A stretch of DNA of 64,000 bases from NCBI GenBank assembly GCA_030433355.1, contig JAUIMG010000002.1:1-64000 (forward strand). Reading direction: 5' to 3'. Source of the stretch: Bacteroidia bacterium (GTDB lineage Bacteria > Bacteroidota > Bacteroidia > Flavobacteriales_E > Vicingaceae). Position 1 is the stretch's first letter. Each line of letters begins with the position of its first letter. The notes under the pieces were generated by a model. The model ran no database searches. It worked only from the letters and a program-made list of their open reading frames with translations, and was not told the origin of the DNA. Below are positions 25,754 through 33,861 of this stretch, in pieces. Position numbers and translations under genes: made by a program.

Positions 25754-26677
25754 ATGGAGAAGCAGCCTCCTTATTTAGAAAAAGGCGATCAAATTATCAT
25801 TGTAAGTTCGGCTAGAAAAATTTCGAAGGAGGAAGTAGAACCTGCTATTCAAGTCCTCCAAAACTGGGGATTAAAAGTTATTTTAGGGAAGAATCTTTTT
25901 AATGTAGATAATCAGTTTGCAGGCAATAAGAATGAGCGAATAGAAGATCTGCAGTCTGCAATAGATGACCCTGAAATTAAAGCCATTTTATTTGCTAGAG
26001 GAGGTTATGGTAGTGTGCAAATTGTAGATCAAATTAATTGGGATTCTTTGTTAAAATTCCCGAAATGGCTAATAGGTTTTAGCGATATAACCGTATTTCA
26101 TTCGCACATTAATAAAACCTTAAACCTAGAAAGCATTCACTCATGGATGCCTTTAAGTTTAGTCGATAATAAAACCACTCCAGTTGCAATAGAATCCTTA
26201 AAACGAATTCTTTTTGAAGGGGAAATTGAATACGAATGGAAAGAGCATGAACTTAATAAATTGGGAAATCAAACAATTGAAGGAGAATTAGTAGGAGGCA
26301 ACTTATCTATTCTATGCAGTTTAAGTGGAAGCAACTCGCAATTAGACTTAAAAGACAAGATTCTCTTTATTGAAGATTTGGATGAGTATCTATATCACAT
26401 CGATAGGATGATGATGAACCTTAAAAGGAGTAACTTATTTCAAGGCTGCAAGGCAGTTATTGTAGGAGGCATGTCTCATATGAATGATAATAAGGTTCCT
26501 TTTGGTAAAAGTGCATTAGAGATTATCTATGACAATTTGAAAGATTTAAATATTCCAATTGTTTGTGATTTTCCTGCCGGACATATAGAAGATAATAGGC
26601 CATTAATTTTTAGCAGAATGGTAACTCTCTCTCAAAAAGGAGATACTCTTAAATTAACCTTTAATGGCAGAGCATAA
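25754..26677 (+). CDS. ldcA: LD-carboxypeptidase (peptidase S66)
   Basis: This 307-residue enzyme is of the MccF/LdcA family, which cleaves the terminal D-Ala from the tetrapeptide of recycled murein. The catalytic Ser is S110 in LIGFSDITVFH (nucleophile elbow GxSDxT). The Glu is in LFIEDLDEYLYHIDRM and the His in FPAGHIEDNRPL. The oxyanion/GGYG motif ARGGYGSVQIV is at 81-91. Length matches the family. There is no signal peptide, so cytoplasmic action is expected. The 3' end overlaps the yraN start by 14 bp, indicating co-transcription. Confidence 0.9.
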   Translation: MEKQPPYLEKGDQIIIVSSARKISKEEVEPAIQVLQNWGLKVILGKNLFNVDNQFAGNKNERIEDLQSAIDDPEIKAILFARGGYGSVQIVDQINWDSLLKFPKWLIGFSDITVFHSHINKTLNLESIHSWMPLSLVDNKTTPVAIESLKRILFEGEIEYEWKEHELNKLGNQTIEGELVGGNLSILCSLSGSNSQLDLKDKILFIEDLDEYLYHIDRMMMNLKRSNLFQGCKAVIVGGMSHMNDNKVPFGKSALEIIYDNLKDLNIPIVCDFPAGHIEDNRPLIFSRMVTLSQKGDTLKLTFNGRA

Positions 26678-27026
26678 TGATGTTGGAAATAAAGGAGAGG
26701 AGATAGCTCAGGCCTATATCCAAAAGAAGGGTTATAAAGTAAAAGCGCTTAATTGGAGATATCAAAAGGCTGAACTGGATATTGTTGCAGAGTATGAAAA
26801 TCAGCTAGTTGTTATAGAAGTGAAGACTAGAAGCTCTGAAGAGTTTGAAAACCCAAAGGAAGCAGTAACGATTGGAAAACAGAGATTAATTGTAAAAGCA
26901 GCTAATGCTTATATTGAAGAAAATGATATTGATCTAGATTGTAGATTTGATATAATTAGCATCTTCTTATTGAAAGGAAAAGTAAAAATTGAGCATATTG
27001 AAGATGCCTTTATTGCTCTTTTATAG
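26664..27026 (+). CDS. YraN/UPF0102-family nuclease-fold protein
   Basis: This 120-residue protein has the restriction-endonuclease-like core of the UPF0102 family: an N-terminal helix GNKGEEIAQAYIQKKGYKV, then RYQKAELDIVAEYENQLVVIEVKTRSS, where D, E and K form the PD-(D/E)xK-like site. Biological role is not established; links to Holliday-junction processing or lipoprotein metabolism have been suggested elsewhere for family members. It overlaps the end of ldcA, and its own end overlaps the convergent PAP2-like gene by 6 bp. Confidence 0.88.
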   Translation: MAEHNDVGNKGEEIAQAYIQKKGYKVKALNWRYQKAELDIVAEYENQLVVIEVKTRSSEEFENPKEAVTIGKQRLIVKAANAYIEENDIDLDCRFDIISIFLLKGKVKIEHIEDAFIALL

Positions 27027-27638
27027 CGGAATGATAATCAAAGATAATTGAGATAAAAATCCAATCAAAAATCCAAAAAACAACTCCTTAAAGCCATGTG
27101 CATTTAGAATTAATCTTGCAGTGGCTACAACACCTGAGAAAAATAATGTAATAGCAATCAATAGGTTAGTGTCTATCTTGAAATAGAGGTTTACGAGAAA
27201 AAGCATCCCCAAGAATCCGCCTAATGCAGCAAGATGAGCACTAAATTTCATTTTTAATAGACTAAAAATGAATAACAACAAGATAGCTACCGTTGCTGCT
27301 TTAAAAAGAGATAAATAAAAGCTTGGGAAACTAATTTTGCTTAAAAGAAAATAGGTGAAAATATAAAAGAGAATGGTTATTAAATAAGGAAGGCTTCTCT
27401 CTTTAACTTCCTTCATTTCTAAACTTTTAATTATTTTTTGCTTTTTAAGATAAAGGCTTATAAACAAGGGTGCTAAAACTAGATTTAATGTAAAAATGAT
27501 GTAAACAAAGTTTAGGTATTCCTCATTTAAACGATAGTTTATGAATATGGGAAGTTTAAATAGAAAATATAAGCCTATTAAAGGAACCCAAAGTGGGTGA
27601 AACAAAACGGAGATAAATTGAGCAGTTCTCTTAATCAT
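27021..27638 (-). CDS. PAP2-like integral membrane protein
   Basis: This 205-residue protein has about six hydrophobic segments. The C-terminal half carries remnants of the type 2 phosphatidic-acid-phosphatase signature: LKMKFSAHLAALGGF (~128-142), resembling the SGH-type motif with Ser and His, and ATARLILNAHGFKELFFG (~172-189), resembling the R-x5-H motif. The first signature (KxxxxxxRP) is not clear, so activity is uncertain. It overlaps rpoN by 4 bp and is probably translated from the same transcript. Confidence 0.65.
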   Translation of the reverse strand: MIKRTAQFISVLFHPLWVPLIGLYFLFKLPIFINYRLNEEYLNFVYIIFTLNLVLAPLFISLYLKKQKIIKSLEMKEVKERSLPYLITILFYIFTYFLLSKISFPSFYLSLFKAATVAILLLFIFSLLKMKFSAHLAALGGFLGMLFLVNLYFKIDTNLLIAITLFFSGVVATARLILNAHGFKELFFGFLIGFLSQLSLIIIPL

Positions 27639-29074
27639 AACTCTTTACGAAGCCTTGCAACAGGAATATTTAGCTGTTCTCTATATTTGGCAACCGTTCT
27701 GCGAGCAATATTGTATTTTTTATCCTTTAGCATTTTAGAAAGATGGTCATCTGTATAAGGCTTCTTTTTATCTTCAGAGTCAATTACATCCATTAAAATT
27801 TTCTTGACCTCTCTTGTGCTCACTTCTTCTCCATCATCAGTAGACAGAGACTCAGAGAAAAATGATTTTAAAAGAAAAGTACCATAAGGAGTAGCTACGT
27901 ATTTGCTATTTACAACTCTTGAAACAGTGCTAATATCCATTTGAATTATTTCAGCAATATCTTTTAATATCATTGGTTTTAGCTTGGTTTCATCTCCTTC
28001 TAAGAAGTATTCTTTTTGGAATTCTGCTATGGCCTCCATAGTCCTTATTAGAGTGTTTTGTCTTTGCATAATAGCATCAATAAACCACTTCGCTGTATCC
28101 AGCTTTTGCTTTACGAAACTCATGGCTTCTTTATCTGCCTTATTAGTCGATTTGCTTTTCTGATAGTGGTCTATCATGCCTCTATACTCTTGACTAACTC
28201 TTAATTGTGGTGCATTTCTTCCATTAAGACTAATTTGTAATTCCCCATCAATGATCTGAAGATCAAAATCAGGGACTACAATTTGAACAGATTTGCCTGA
28301 GGTATTTAACGAACTACCCGGCTTAGGGTTAAGCCTTAAGATTTCATCTATTCCTTCTTTAAGATCTGTTTCATCAATTTCTAATTTCTGAATAATCTTT
28401 TTGTAGTGCTTCTTAGTGAATTCCTCAAAATGATCTTCTAGTATCTCTTTTGCAATTTTATAGTGGAAATCTTTATTCTTTTTCCTTAAAAGCTGGAGAA
28501 GTAAACATTCCCTTAAATCTCTGGCTCCCACGCCTGCAGGATCTAAATTCTGAACTATTTTTAAAATCCGCTCTATTTCTTCAGACGAGGTTTCTATGTT
28601 CTTGGTAAAAGCTAAATCATCTTCAATGGAATTAAGGTCCCTTCTTAAATAACCTGAATCGTCTAGACTTCCAATTAAATGCTCTGCAATAATTACTTCA
28701 TGGTCATTCAAGTCTCTAAGGTGGATTTGCTCCTTTAACCTTTCATGAAAAGTTGTTGCTCCGCTGTAAGGAATATCCTTTTCTTCATCATCTCTACCTT
28801 TATTCTGAATGGAGTATTTATAGTCAGGAGTTTCATCATCCATATAGTCCGAAAAATCAAACTCATCTTCCCCCTCTTCTGTATTATCTTCATAGTCTTC
28901 AGAATTGTCCAACTCAGATTTTTCTGCTCCCTCATCCAATGCAGGATTGCTCTCTAGCTCCTCTTTAATCCTTTGCTCTAAAGCTACAGTAGGTAATTGC
29001 AACAATTTCATTAACTGAATTTGTTGAGGCGAAAGCTTCTGTAAAAGCTTTTGTTGTAAGGACTGTTTTAGCAT
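27635..29074 (-). CDS. rpoN: RNA polymerase sigma-54 factor
   Basis: This 479-residue protein has an N-terminal Q/L-rich activator-interacting region (LKQSLQQKLLQKLSPQQIQLMKLLQ, broken here by a run limit: residues 2-27), an acidic region II (~45-95), a core-binding domain (~110-300), and a C-terminal DNA-binding part with the helix-turn-helix KDIAEIIQMDISTVSRVVNS and the RpoN box ARRTVAKYREQLNIP close to the C-terminus. It requires enhancer-binding ATPases, none of which are in the window. It lies 14 bp after asnS on the same strand and overlaps the PAP2-like gene by 4 bp. Confidence 0.95.
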   Translation of the reverse strand: MLKQSLQQKLLQKLSPQQIQLMKLLQLPTVALEQRIKEELESNPALDEGAEKSELDNSEDYEDNTEEGEDEFDFSDYMDDETPDYKYSIQNKGRDDEEKDIPYSGATTFHERLKEQIHLRDLNDHEVIIAEHLIGSLDDSGYLRRDLNSIEDDLAFTKNIETSSEEIERILKIVQNLDPAGVGARDLRECLLLQLLRKKNKDFHYKIAKEILEDHFEEFTKKHYKKIIQKLEIDETDLKEGIDEILRLNPKPGSSLNTSGKSVQIVVPDFDLQIIDGELQISLNGRNAPQLRVSQEYRGMIDHYQKSKSTNKADKEAMSFVKQKLDTAKWFIDAIMQRQNTLIRTMEAIAEFQKEYFLEGDETKLKPMILKDIAEIIQMDISTVSRVVNSKYVATPYGTFLLKSFFSESLSTDDGEEVSTREVKKILMDVIDSEDKKKPYTDDHLSKMLKDKKYNIARRTVAKYREQLNIPVARLRKEL

Positions 29075-29088
29075 TTAATACTTTCTAC

Positions 29089-30543
29089 TTAAAATTCTGC
29101 ATTTTTTGGAGTTCTTGGAAACGGAATAACATCTCTAATATTACCCATTCCAGTTACGAACTGTACTAGCCTTTCAAATCCTAGGCCAAACCCACTATGC
29201 GGTGCCGTTCCGAATTTTCGCAAATCCAAATACCACCATAATTCCTCTTCAGGAACATTCATTTCTTGCATTCGTTGCTTTAACTTATCCAATCTTTCTT
29301 CTCTTTGCGAGCCTCCTACCATTTCTCCAATTCCTGGGAATAGAATGTCCATAGCTCTTACAGTTTCTCCATCTTCATTTTGTCGCATATAAAATGCTTT
29401 TATGTCTTTAGGGTAATCAAAAAGAATCACTGGTTTTTTGAAATGTTTTTCAACCAAAAAACGCTCATGCTCCGATTGTAAATCAGCTCCCCAACCTTCT
29501 ATAAGGTATTGAAACTTCTTCTTTTTGTTTGGCTTGGAGTTTCTTAAGATTTGAATAGCATCTGTATAACTTACCCTTTCAAAATTGTTCTCCAGAACAA
29601 AAGAAAGCTTCTCTTTTAGTGGCATAGGAGATCTATCTTCTGCTTTTTTAACTTTTTCCTCTTCTATTAAACGAGCTTCTAAAAAATCTAAATCATCTTG
29701 ATGCTTTTCTAATATTTGACCGATGAGGTACTTTAGCATTTCTTCTCCCAAGTCCATATTGTCGTCTAAATCTGCAAAAGCAACTTCAGGTTCAATCATC
29801 CAAAACTCTGCTAAGTGCCTCGTAGTATTCGAGTTTTCTGCTCTAAATGTTGGGCCAAAAGTATACACCTTAGACAGGGCCATAGCTGCCAATTCAGCCT
29901 CTAACTGACCGGATACTGTAAGATTTGTCTCTTTGCCAAAAAAGTCTTTGGAGTAATCAATGTTTCCTTCTTCAGTCTTAGGAACATTTTCTAAATCTAG
30001 GTTAGTTACTTTAAATGTTTCCCCTGCACCTTCTGCATCAGATCCGGTAATAATAGGAGTATGAATATTTAAAAATCCCTTTTCGTGAAAGAATTGATGA
30101 ACACCAAAAATTAATGCATGTCTAATTCTGCTGATAGCTCCAAAAGTGCTAGAGCGGAACCTTAAATGTGCATTTTCTCTTAAAAATTCTAAGGAGTGTT
30201 TCTTTGGTTGCAAAGGGTATTCGTCTGCAGGGGATAAACCCAGTATTTCAATTGAGTTTGCTTCAATCTCAACTTTTTGACCACTGCCTTGCGACTCTAT
30301 CAATTTCCCCTCTATAGAAAGGCAAGAGCCTGTGGTAATTTGATCTAATAAGCTATCTTCAAACCTCTCTGTATCGGCAACTATTTGGATATTGTGAATT
30401 GTGCTTCCATCATTCATGGCAATGAATGCCACATTTTTGCTTCCACGTTTAGTTCTAACCCAGGCTTTAAGCTTAACATTAGAATTGATATCTACGCCTG
30501 ATAATAAGTTTTTTACACTTGCTTTTGGTAACATTTTTCCCAT
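29089..30543 (-). CDS. asnS: Asparaginyl-tRNA synthetase
   Basis: This 484-residue class IIb synthetase has an N-terminal OB-fold anticodon-binding domain ([19 protein letters not shown], ~22-40) and a class II catalytic core. Motif 2 is [20 protein letters not shown] (~233-252), and motif 3 contains [20 protein letters not shown], followed by DVIPFPRTP. The NxxTxRHLAEFW sequence and the C-terminal [10 protein letters not shown] ending are AsnRS-like, not AspRS-like. It charges tRNA-Asn with asparagine in the cytoplasm. It is divergent from the TetR gene and upstream of rpoN, an arrangement common in Bacteroidota. Confidence 0.95.
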   Translation of the reverse strand: MGKMLPKASVKNLLSGVDINSNVKLKAWVRTKRGSKNVAFIAMNDGSTIHNIQIVADTERFEDSLLDQITTGSCLSIEGKLIESQGSGQKVEIEANSIEILGLSPADEYPLQPKKHSLEFLRENAHLRFRSSTFGAISRIRHALIFGVHQFFHEKGFLNIHTPIITGSDAEGAGETFKVTNLDLENVPKTEEGNIDYSKDFFGKETNLTVSGQLEAELAAMALSKVYTFGPTFRAENSNTTRHLAEFWMIEPEVAFADLDDNMDLGEEMLKYLIGQILEKHQDDLDFLEARLIEEEKVKKAEDRSPMPLKEKLSFVLENNFERVSYTDAIQILRNSKPNKKKKFQYLIEGWGADLQSEHERFLVEKHFKKPVILFDYPKDIKAFYMRQNEDGETVRAMDILFPGIGEMVGGSQREERLDKLKQRMQEMNVPEEELWWYLDLRKFGTAPHSGFGLGFERLVQFVTGMGNIRDVIPFPRTPKNAEF

Positions 30544-30642
30544 TTTATTTCAGATTGCAAAGGAACGCTTTTAGCTAATTACTTCAAACAATATTTATGC
30601 AACTGGGTAATTTCCTTTATTAGCTTATTCATATGGTTTTTT

Positions 30643-30691
30643 GGAAACAAAAAAAACTAAAAACGTTTCCTACTTAAAAAATGTTTCCTAC
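30643..30691. promoter_or_regulatory. Possible operator: GGAAAC/GTTTCC repeats upstream of tetR
   Basis: GGAAAC (30643-30648) faces two direct copies of GTTTCCTAC (30665-30673 and 30683-30691, 18 bp apart). They lie between divergent asnS and tetR and overlap the TACGTTTG element that is the likely -7 box. This is a plausible binding site for the adjacent TetR protein. Confidence 0.45.
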
Positions 30692-30696
30692 GTTTG
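30689..30696 (+). promoter_or_regulatory. Candidate -7 element of the tetR-RND operon
   Basis: TACGTTTG is an exact match to TAnnTTTG, 13 bp upstream of the TetR start codon, and is overlapped by the GTTTCCTAC repeat. The short leader would be about 7 bases or less; a clear -33 TTTG is absent. Confidence 0.4.
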
Positions 30697-30708
30697 CCGA
30701 CCGAAATT

Positions 30709-31323
30709 ATGGATAATAAAGCAAAAGATATTTTGAAGCAAGCGGCAGGACTTTTCACAAAGTTTGGCGTTAAGAGTATGACGATGGATGACATAGCTCG
30801 TCAATTGGGAATATCAAAGAAAACCCTTTACCAATATGTAGATAATAAAAAAGATTTGGTTAAAAAGTCTATCGAAGTTCATATTGATGATGAGGAGTGT
30901 GTGATGAAGGATCAATTAAATACCGAAGGGAATGCAATTGATGAACTCATGTCGATGACCAGATTGGTAGGTTCTCAGATGAAGGAAATGCATCCATCCG
31001 TAATATTTGATTTAAAGAAATACCATGCAGATGCTTACAATTGTTTAGTAGATCATCGAGATCAATTTATTTACTCCAACATTAAAAGAAACATTGAAAG
31101 TGGTGTAAAGTCAGGTTTATATAGAGATAATATTAATCCTGAAATATTAACGCGTCTTTATTTATCTATGGTTAATGTAATTCTTGACCCGCAACATAAT
31201 TCCTTAAGTGAGTATAGCAATGCGGAAGTATATACCGAAATGATAAGATATCATATTAGAGGTATAGCAAGTTCTGAGGGAAGGGAATATTTAAAACAAA
31301 AATTCAAACAAGAAAATGTTTAG
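30709..31323 (+). CDS. TetR/AcrR-family transcriptional regulator
   Basis: This 204-residue protein has an N-terminal helix-turn-helix in ILKQAAGLFTKFGVKSMTMDDIARQLGISKKTLYQYVDNKKDLV (residues ~7-52, shown here as two joined halves), which has the TetR hallmark TMDDIA--LGISKxTLY. The C-terminal ligand domain is all-helical and divergent. The start ATG at 30709 is used; the TTG 15 bp upstream lies in the promoter element. It heads an operon with TolC, adaptor and RND pump genes, overlapping tolC by 8 bp, so it most likely represses its own operon in response to a pump substrate or related stress. Confidence 0.88.
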   Translation: MDNKAKDILKQAAGLFTKFGVKSMTMDDIARQLGISKKTLYQYVDNKKDLVKKSIEVHIDDEECVMKDQLNTEGNAIDELMSMTRLVGSQMKEMHPSVIFDLKKYHADAYNCLVDHRDQFIYSNIKRNIESGVKSGLYRDNINPEILTRLYLSMVNVILDPQHNSLSEYSNAEVYTEMIRYHIRGIASSEGREYLKQKFKQENV

Positions 31324-32680
31324 AGAAAAACCAAATCTAATTGCGTTAGTGTTAGTTGTTTTTACAATAGCACTTTCCATCTCATTTAGTGATTTAAAAG
31401 CACAGCAAGAATCTTTAAGCTTTACTTTACAAGAAGCTCAAGATTATGCAGCTAAGAATAGCTATATGATGCAAACAGCAGAGAAGGAAGTAGAAAAATC
31501 TCGAAAAATAGTGGATGAAACTATATCCACAGGACTTCCTCAAGTAAATGCTACAGCAAATTATCAATCTTATATTGAAACTCCAATTCAATTGATTCCT
31601 GCAGAGGCTATTGGTGGTAATGCAGGTGATTTTGTAGAGGTGTTTTTTGGCACAGAACAGCAGATGGGCTTTGCTGCGAATGTTAATCAGCTATTGTTTG
31701 ATGGGTCTTATTTTGTAGGCCTGCAAGCATCTAAAGTGTTTCTTCAGATTACTGAAAATGATAAGATACGCTCTGAGCTGGAAATCAGAAATATGGTACT
31801 AGTAGCTTATGGAAATATTCTTGTAGCTGAGAAGAATGCTGAAATTCTAAAAAACAATAAAGAAAACCTTGAGCAAAATGCTTTTGAAACTAAGCAACTT
31901 TACGAAAATGGTTTTGTTGAAGAACAAGATGCTGATCAAATTGAATTGTTGTTATCTACAGTAACTAACTCTTATGAGCAGGCTGTTAGGTATGTAGAAA
32001 TAACTAAAAACCAATTGAATTTTGTTTTAGGAATAGATATAGGAACTTCTATAGAATTAAAGGATGAGTTAGAGCAAGTTGTAACCGATGTTTCAAAAGT
32101 GGAGTTATTGACTGTTGATTTTGACATATCGAACCATATTGATTATCAAATTGTAGAAAACCAAGAAAGAGCTTCAGAATTGTTATGGAAGCAACAAAAG
32201 GCAACCTATTTGCCAAGTGTATCTGCTTTCTACAGTTATCAGCAAAATTCTTTCTCCAATAATTTTGATTTCTTTAATCAAGCAAGTTGGTTCCCTTCTC
32301 AAATTGTAGGCTTGAATTTAAATGTTCCAATCTTTACCAGTTTTGGTAGATCTAGCAGGGTACAGCAGTCTAAAATAGATTTTGAGAAAGTTAACATAGC
32401 GAAGCAACAAGTTCAGCAGCAGCTAGAAATTAATATAAGAAATGCCCGTTCCGTTTACTCTTTTTCTCTAAGTCAATATAAGACTGCAGAGAGGAACTTA
32501 GAATTAGCAAGTAGAATTTATAGAAAAACAAAAATTAAATATGACGAAGGAATAAGCACAAGCTTAGACCTTAATCAAGTAAGTAATCAATTATTAGAAA
32601 ATCAATCCAATTATATAAATGCTGCTTTAAGCCTGGTTAATGCGAAGGCAGAGTTAAACAAAGCTTTAAATCTATATTAA
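31316..32680 (+). CDS. TolC-family outer-membrane efflux protein
   Basis: This 454-residue protein has a signal sequence (LIALVLVVFTIALSISF...LKAQ, ~8-30) followed by two long helical repeats typical of TolC: SFTLQEAQDYAAKNSYMMQTAEKEVEKS near the N-terminus and NQEQ/ELLWKQQKATYLPSVSAFYSYQQ (~285-310) in the second half. The conserved LPQVNATANYQ and LNLNVPIFTSFGRSSRVQQ segments are present. It forms the trimeric outer-membrane duct of tripartite efflux pumps. It lies between tetR and the adaptor gene, with overlap on the 5' side and a 1-bp gap on the 3' side. Confidence 0.9.
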   Translation: MFREKPNLIALVLVVFTIALSISFSDLKAQQESLSFTLQEAQDYAAKNSYMMQTAEKEVEKSRKIVDETISTGLPQVNATANYQSYIETPIQLIPAEAIGGNAGDFVEVFFGTEQQMGFAANVNQLLFDGSYFVGLQASKVFLQITENDKIRSELEIRNMVLVAYGNILVAEKNAEILKNNKENLEQNAFETKQLYENGFVEEQDADQIELLLSTVTNSYEQAVRYVEITKNQLNFVLGIDIGTSIELKDELEQVVTDVSKVELLTVDFDISNHIDYQIVENQERASELLWKQQKATYLPSVSAFYSYQQNSFSNNFDFFNQASWFPSQIVGLNLNVPIFTSFGRSSRVQQSKIDFEKVNIAKQQVQQQLEINIRNARSVYSFSLSQYKTAERNLELASRIYRKTKIKYDEGISTSLDLNQVSNQLLENQSNYINAALSLVNAKAELNKALNLY

Positions 32681-32681
32681 A

Positions 32682-33851
32682 ATGAAAAACATTGTAATTA
32701 TTTCTAGCCTTTTATTTTTAGTAGCATGCGGCGGAGAAAGCAAAGAAGAACGAACAATAAACAAATTAATTGAAGCAAATGATTTTGAAGCTTTGGAAGA
32801 AGAACGCACAAAACTCAATGAAAAAGTTGTTGAGATTGAAACACTAATAGATAAAATAAATGCAATTCTCTCTAATGATAGTTCCGTTAAAAAACTTCCT
32901 CTAGTGACTGTTTTTGAAGTGGAGGAAGAAGAATTTAAGCATTATGTGGAACTTCAGGGAAGTGTTGAAACGGATCAAAACATACTTGTTTATCCTGAAA
33001 TTCAAGGAAACTTGTTAAGTTTTAAAGCCAATATGGGCGACCAAGTAAAAAAAGGAGAAGTTTTAGCAGTTATTGATGACGGTGGTTTAAGGCAGCAATT
33101 AGCTCAATTAGAAGAACAAACAGCTTTATCTAAAATAACCTACGAAAGGCAAAAGAGGTTATGGGATCAAAAAATTGGATCTGAACTAGATTATTTAAGA
33201 TCAGAAACTGCTTATAATTCTAATGTTGAAGCAGTAAGTCAAGCAAAAAAGCAACTTGCTAAAGCTACAATAAGAGCTCCATTTGACGGTCAAATAGATG
33301 AAACATTTGTAAATGAAGGACAAGTTTTAGTTCCTGGTCAAACTCCTCTTTTCAGAATTATAAGTTTAGATAAAATGTATATACATGCCGATGTGCCTGA
33401 AAAATATTTGTCTTCTATTCAAAAAGGGAAAAGAGTTGAAATTGATTTGCCTATTCTAGATACTGCTGTTTTAAGCAAAATAGATAAGGTTTCTAACTAC
33501 ATAAATCCAGATAATAGAACATTTAAAATTGAAATTCATGTCCCAAATAGTAAAGGCTTAATTAAGCCAAATCTTACAGCAAAACTGCAAGTAAATGACT
33601 ATACAAATTCAAATGCAATTTTAATCCCACAAAGTATCATTTCAGAGAACTCAGAAGGTAACGAATACATTTATATAACTAAGAAAAACTCTGAATCTGA
33701 AAACCCAATTGTGCAGAAGGCATTTATTACTACTGGCAAGAAAAAGGGGGATTATATTGAAGTTCTATCTGGCTTAAAGGTTGGTGATTTTATTATCAAA
33801 GATGGCGCAAGATTGGTAAAGGATCAACAAGAAGTGCAAATAATCAAATAA
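32682..33851 (+). CDS. RND efflux periplasmic adaptor lipoprotein (HlyD/AcrA family)
   Basis: This 389-residue lipoprotein has lipobox LVAC at about residues 13-16 (LLFLVACGG). Then come a short coiled coil (~25-65), the lipoyl/biotinyl half-motif (VYPEIQGNLLSFKANMGDQVKKGEVLAVIDD, spanning ~104-134), a helical hairpin, the return half-motif (KATIRAPFDGQIDETFVNEGQ) and beta-barrel/MP domains. It links the inner-membrane RND pump to TolC. The RND gene begins 10 bp after the stop. Confidence 0.92.
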   Translation: MKNIVIISSLLFLVACGGESKEERTINKLIEANDFEALEEERTKLNEKVVEIETLIDKINAILSNDSSVKKLPLVTVFEVEEEEFKHYVELQGSVETDQNILVYPEIQGNLLSFKANMGDQVKKGEVLAVIDDGGLRQQLAQLEEQTALSKITYERQKRLWDQKIGSELDYLRSETAYNSNVEAVSQAKKQLAKATIRAPFDGQIDETFVNEGQVLVPGQTPLFRIISLDKMYIHADVPEKYLSSIQKGKRVEIDLPILDTAVLSKIDKVSNYINPDNRTFKIEIHVPNSKGLIKPNLTAKLQVNDYTNSNAILIPQSIISENSEGNEYIYITKKNSESENPIVQKAFITTGKKKGDYIEVLSGLKVGDFIIKDGARLVKDQQEVQIIK

Positions 33852-33861
33852 GGTATTTATT

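Noticed and set aside
28735-28968. Small ORFs in and opposite the acidic region of rpoN
   Set aside because: They arise from the low-complexity acidic codons of sigma-54 region II and match no known protein pattern.
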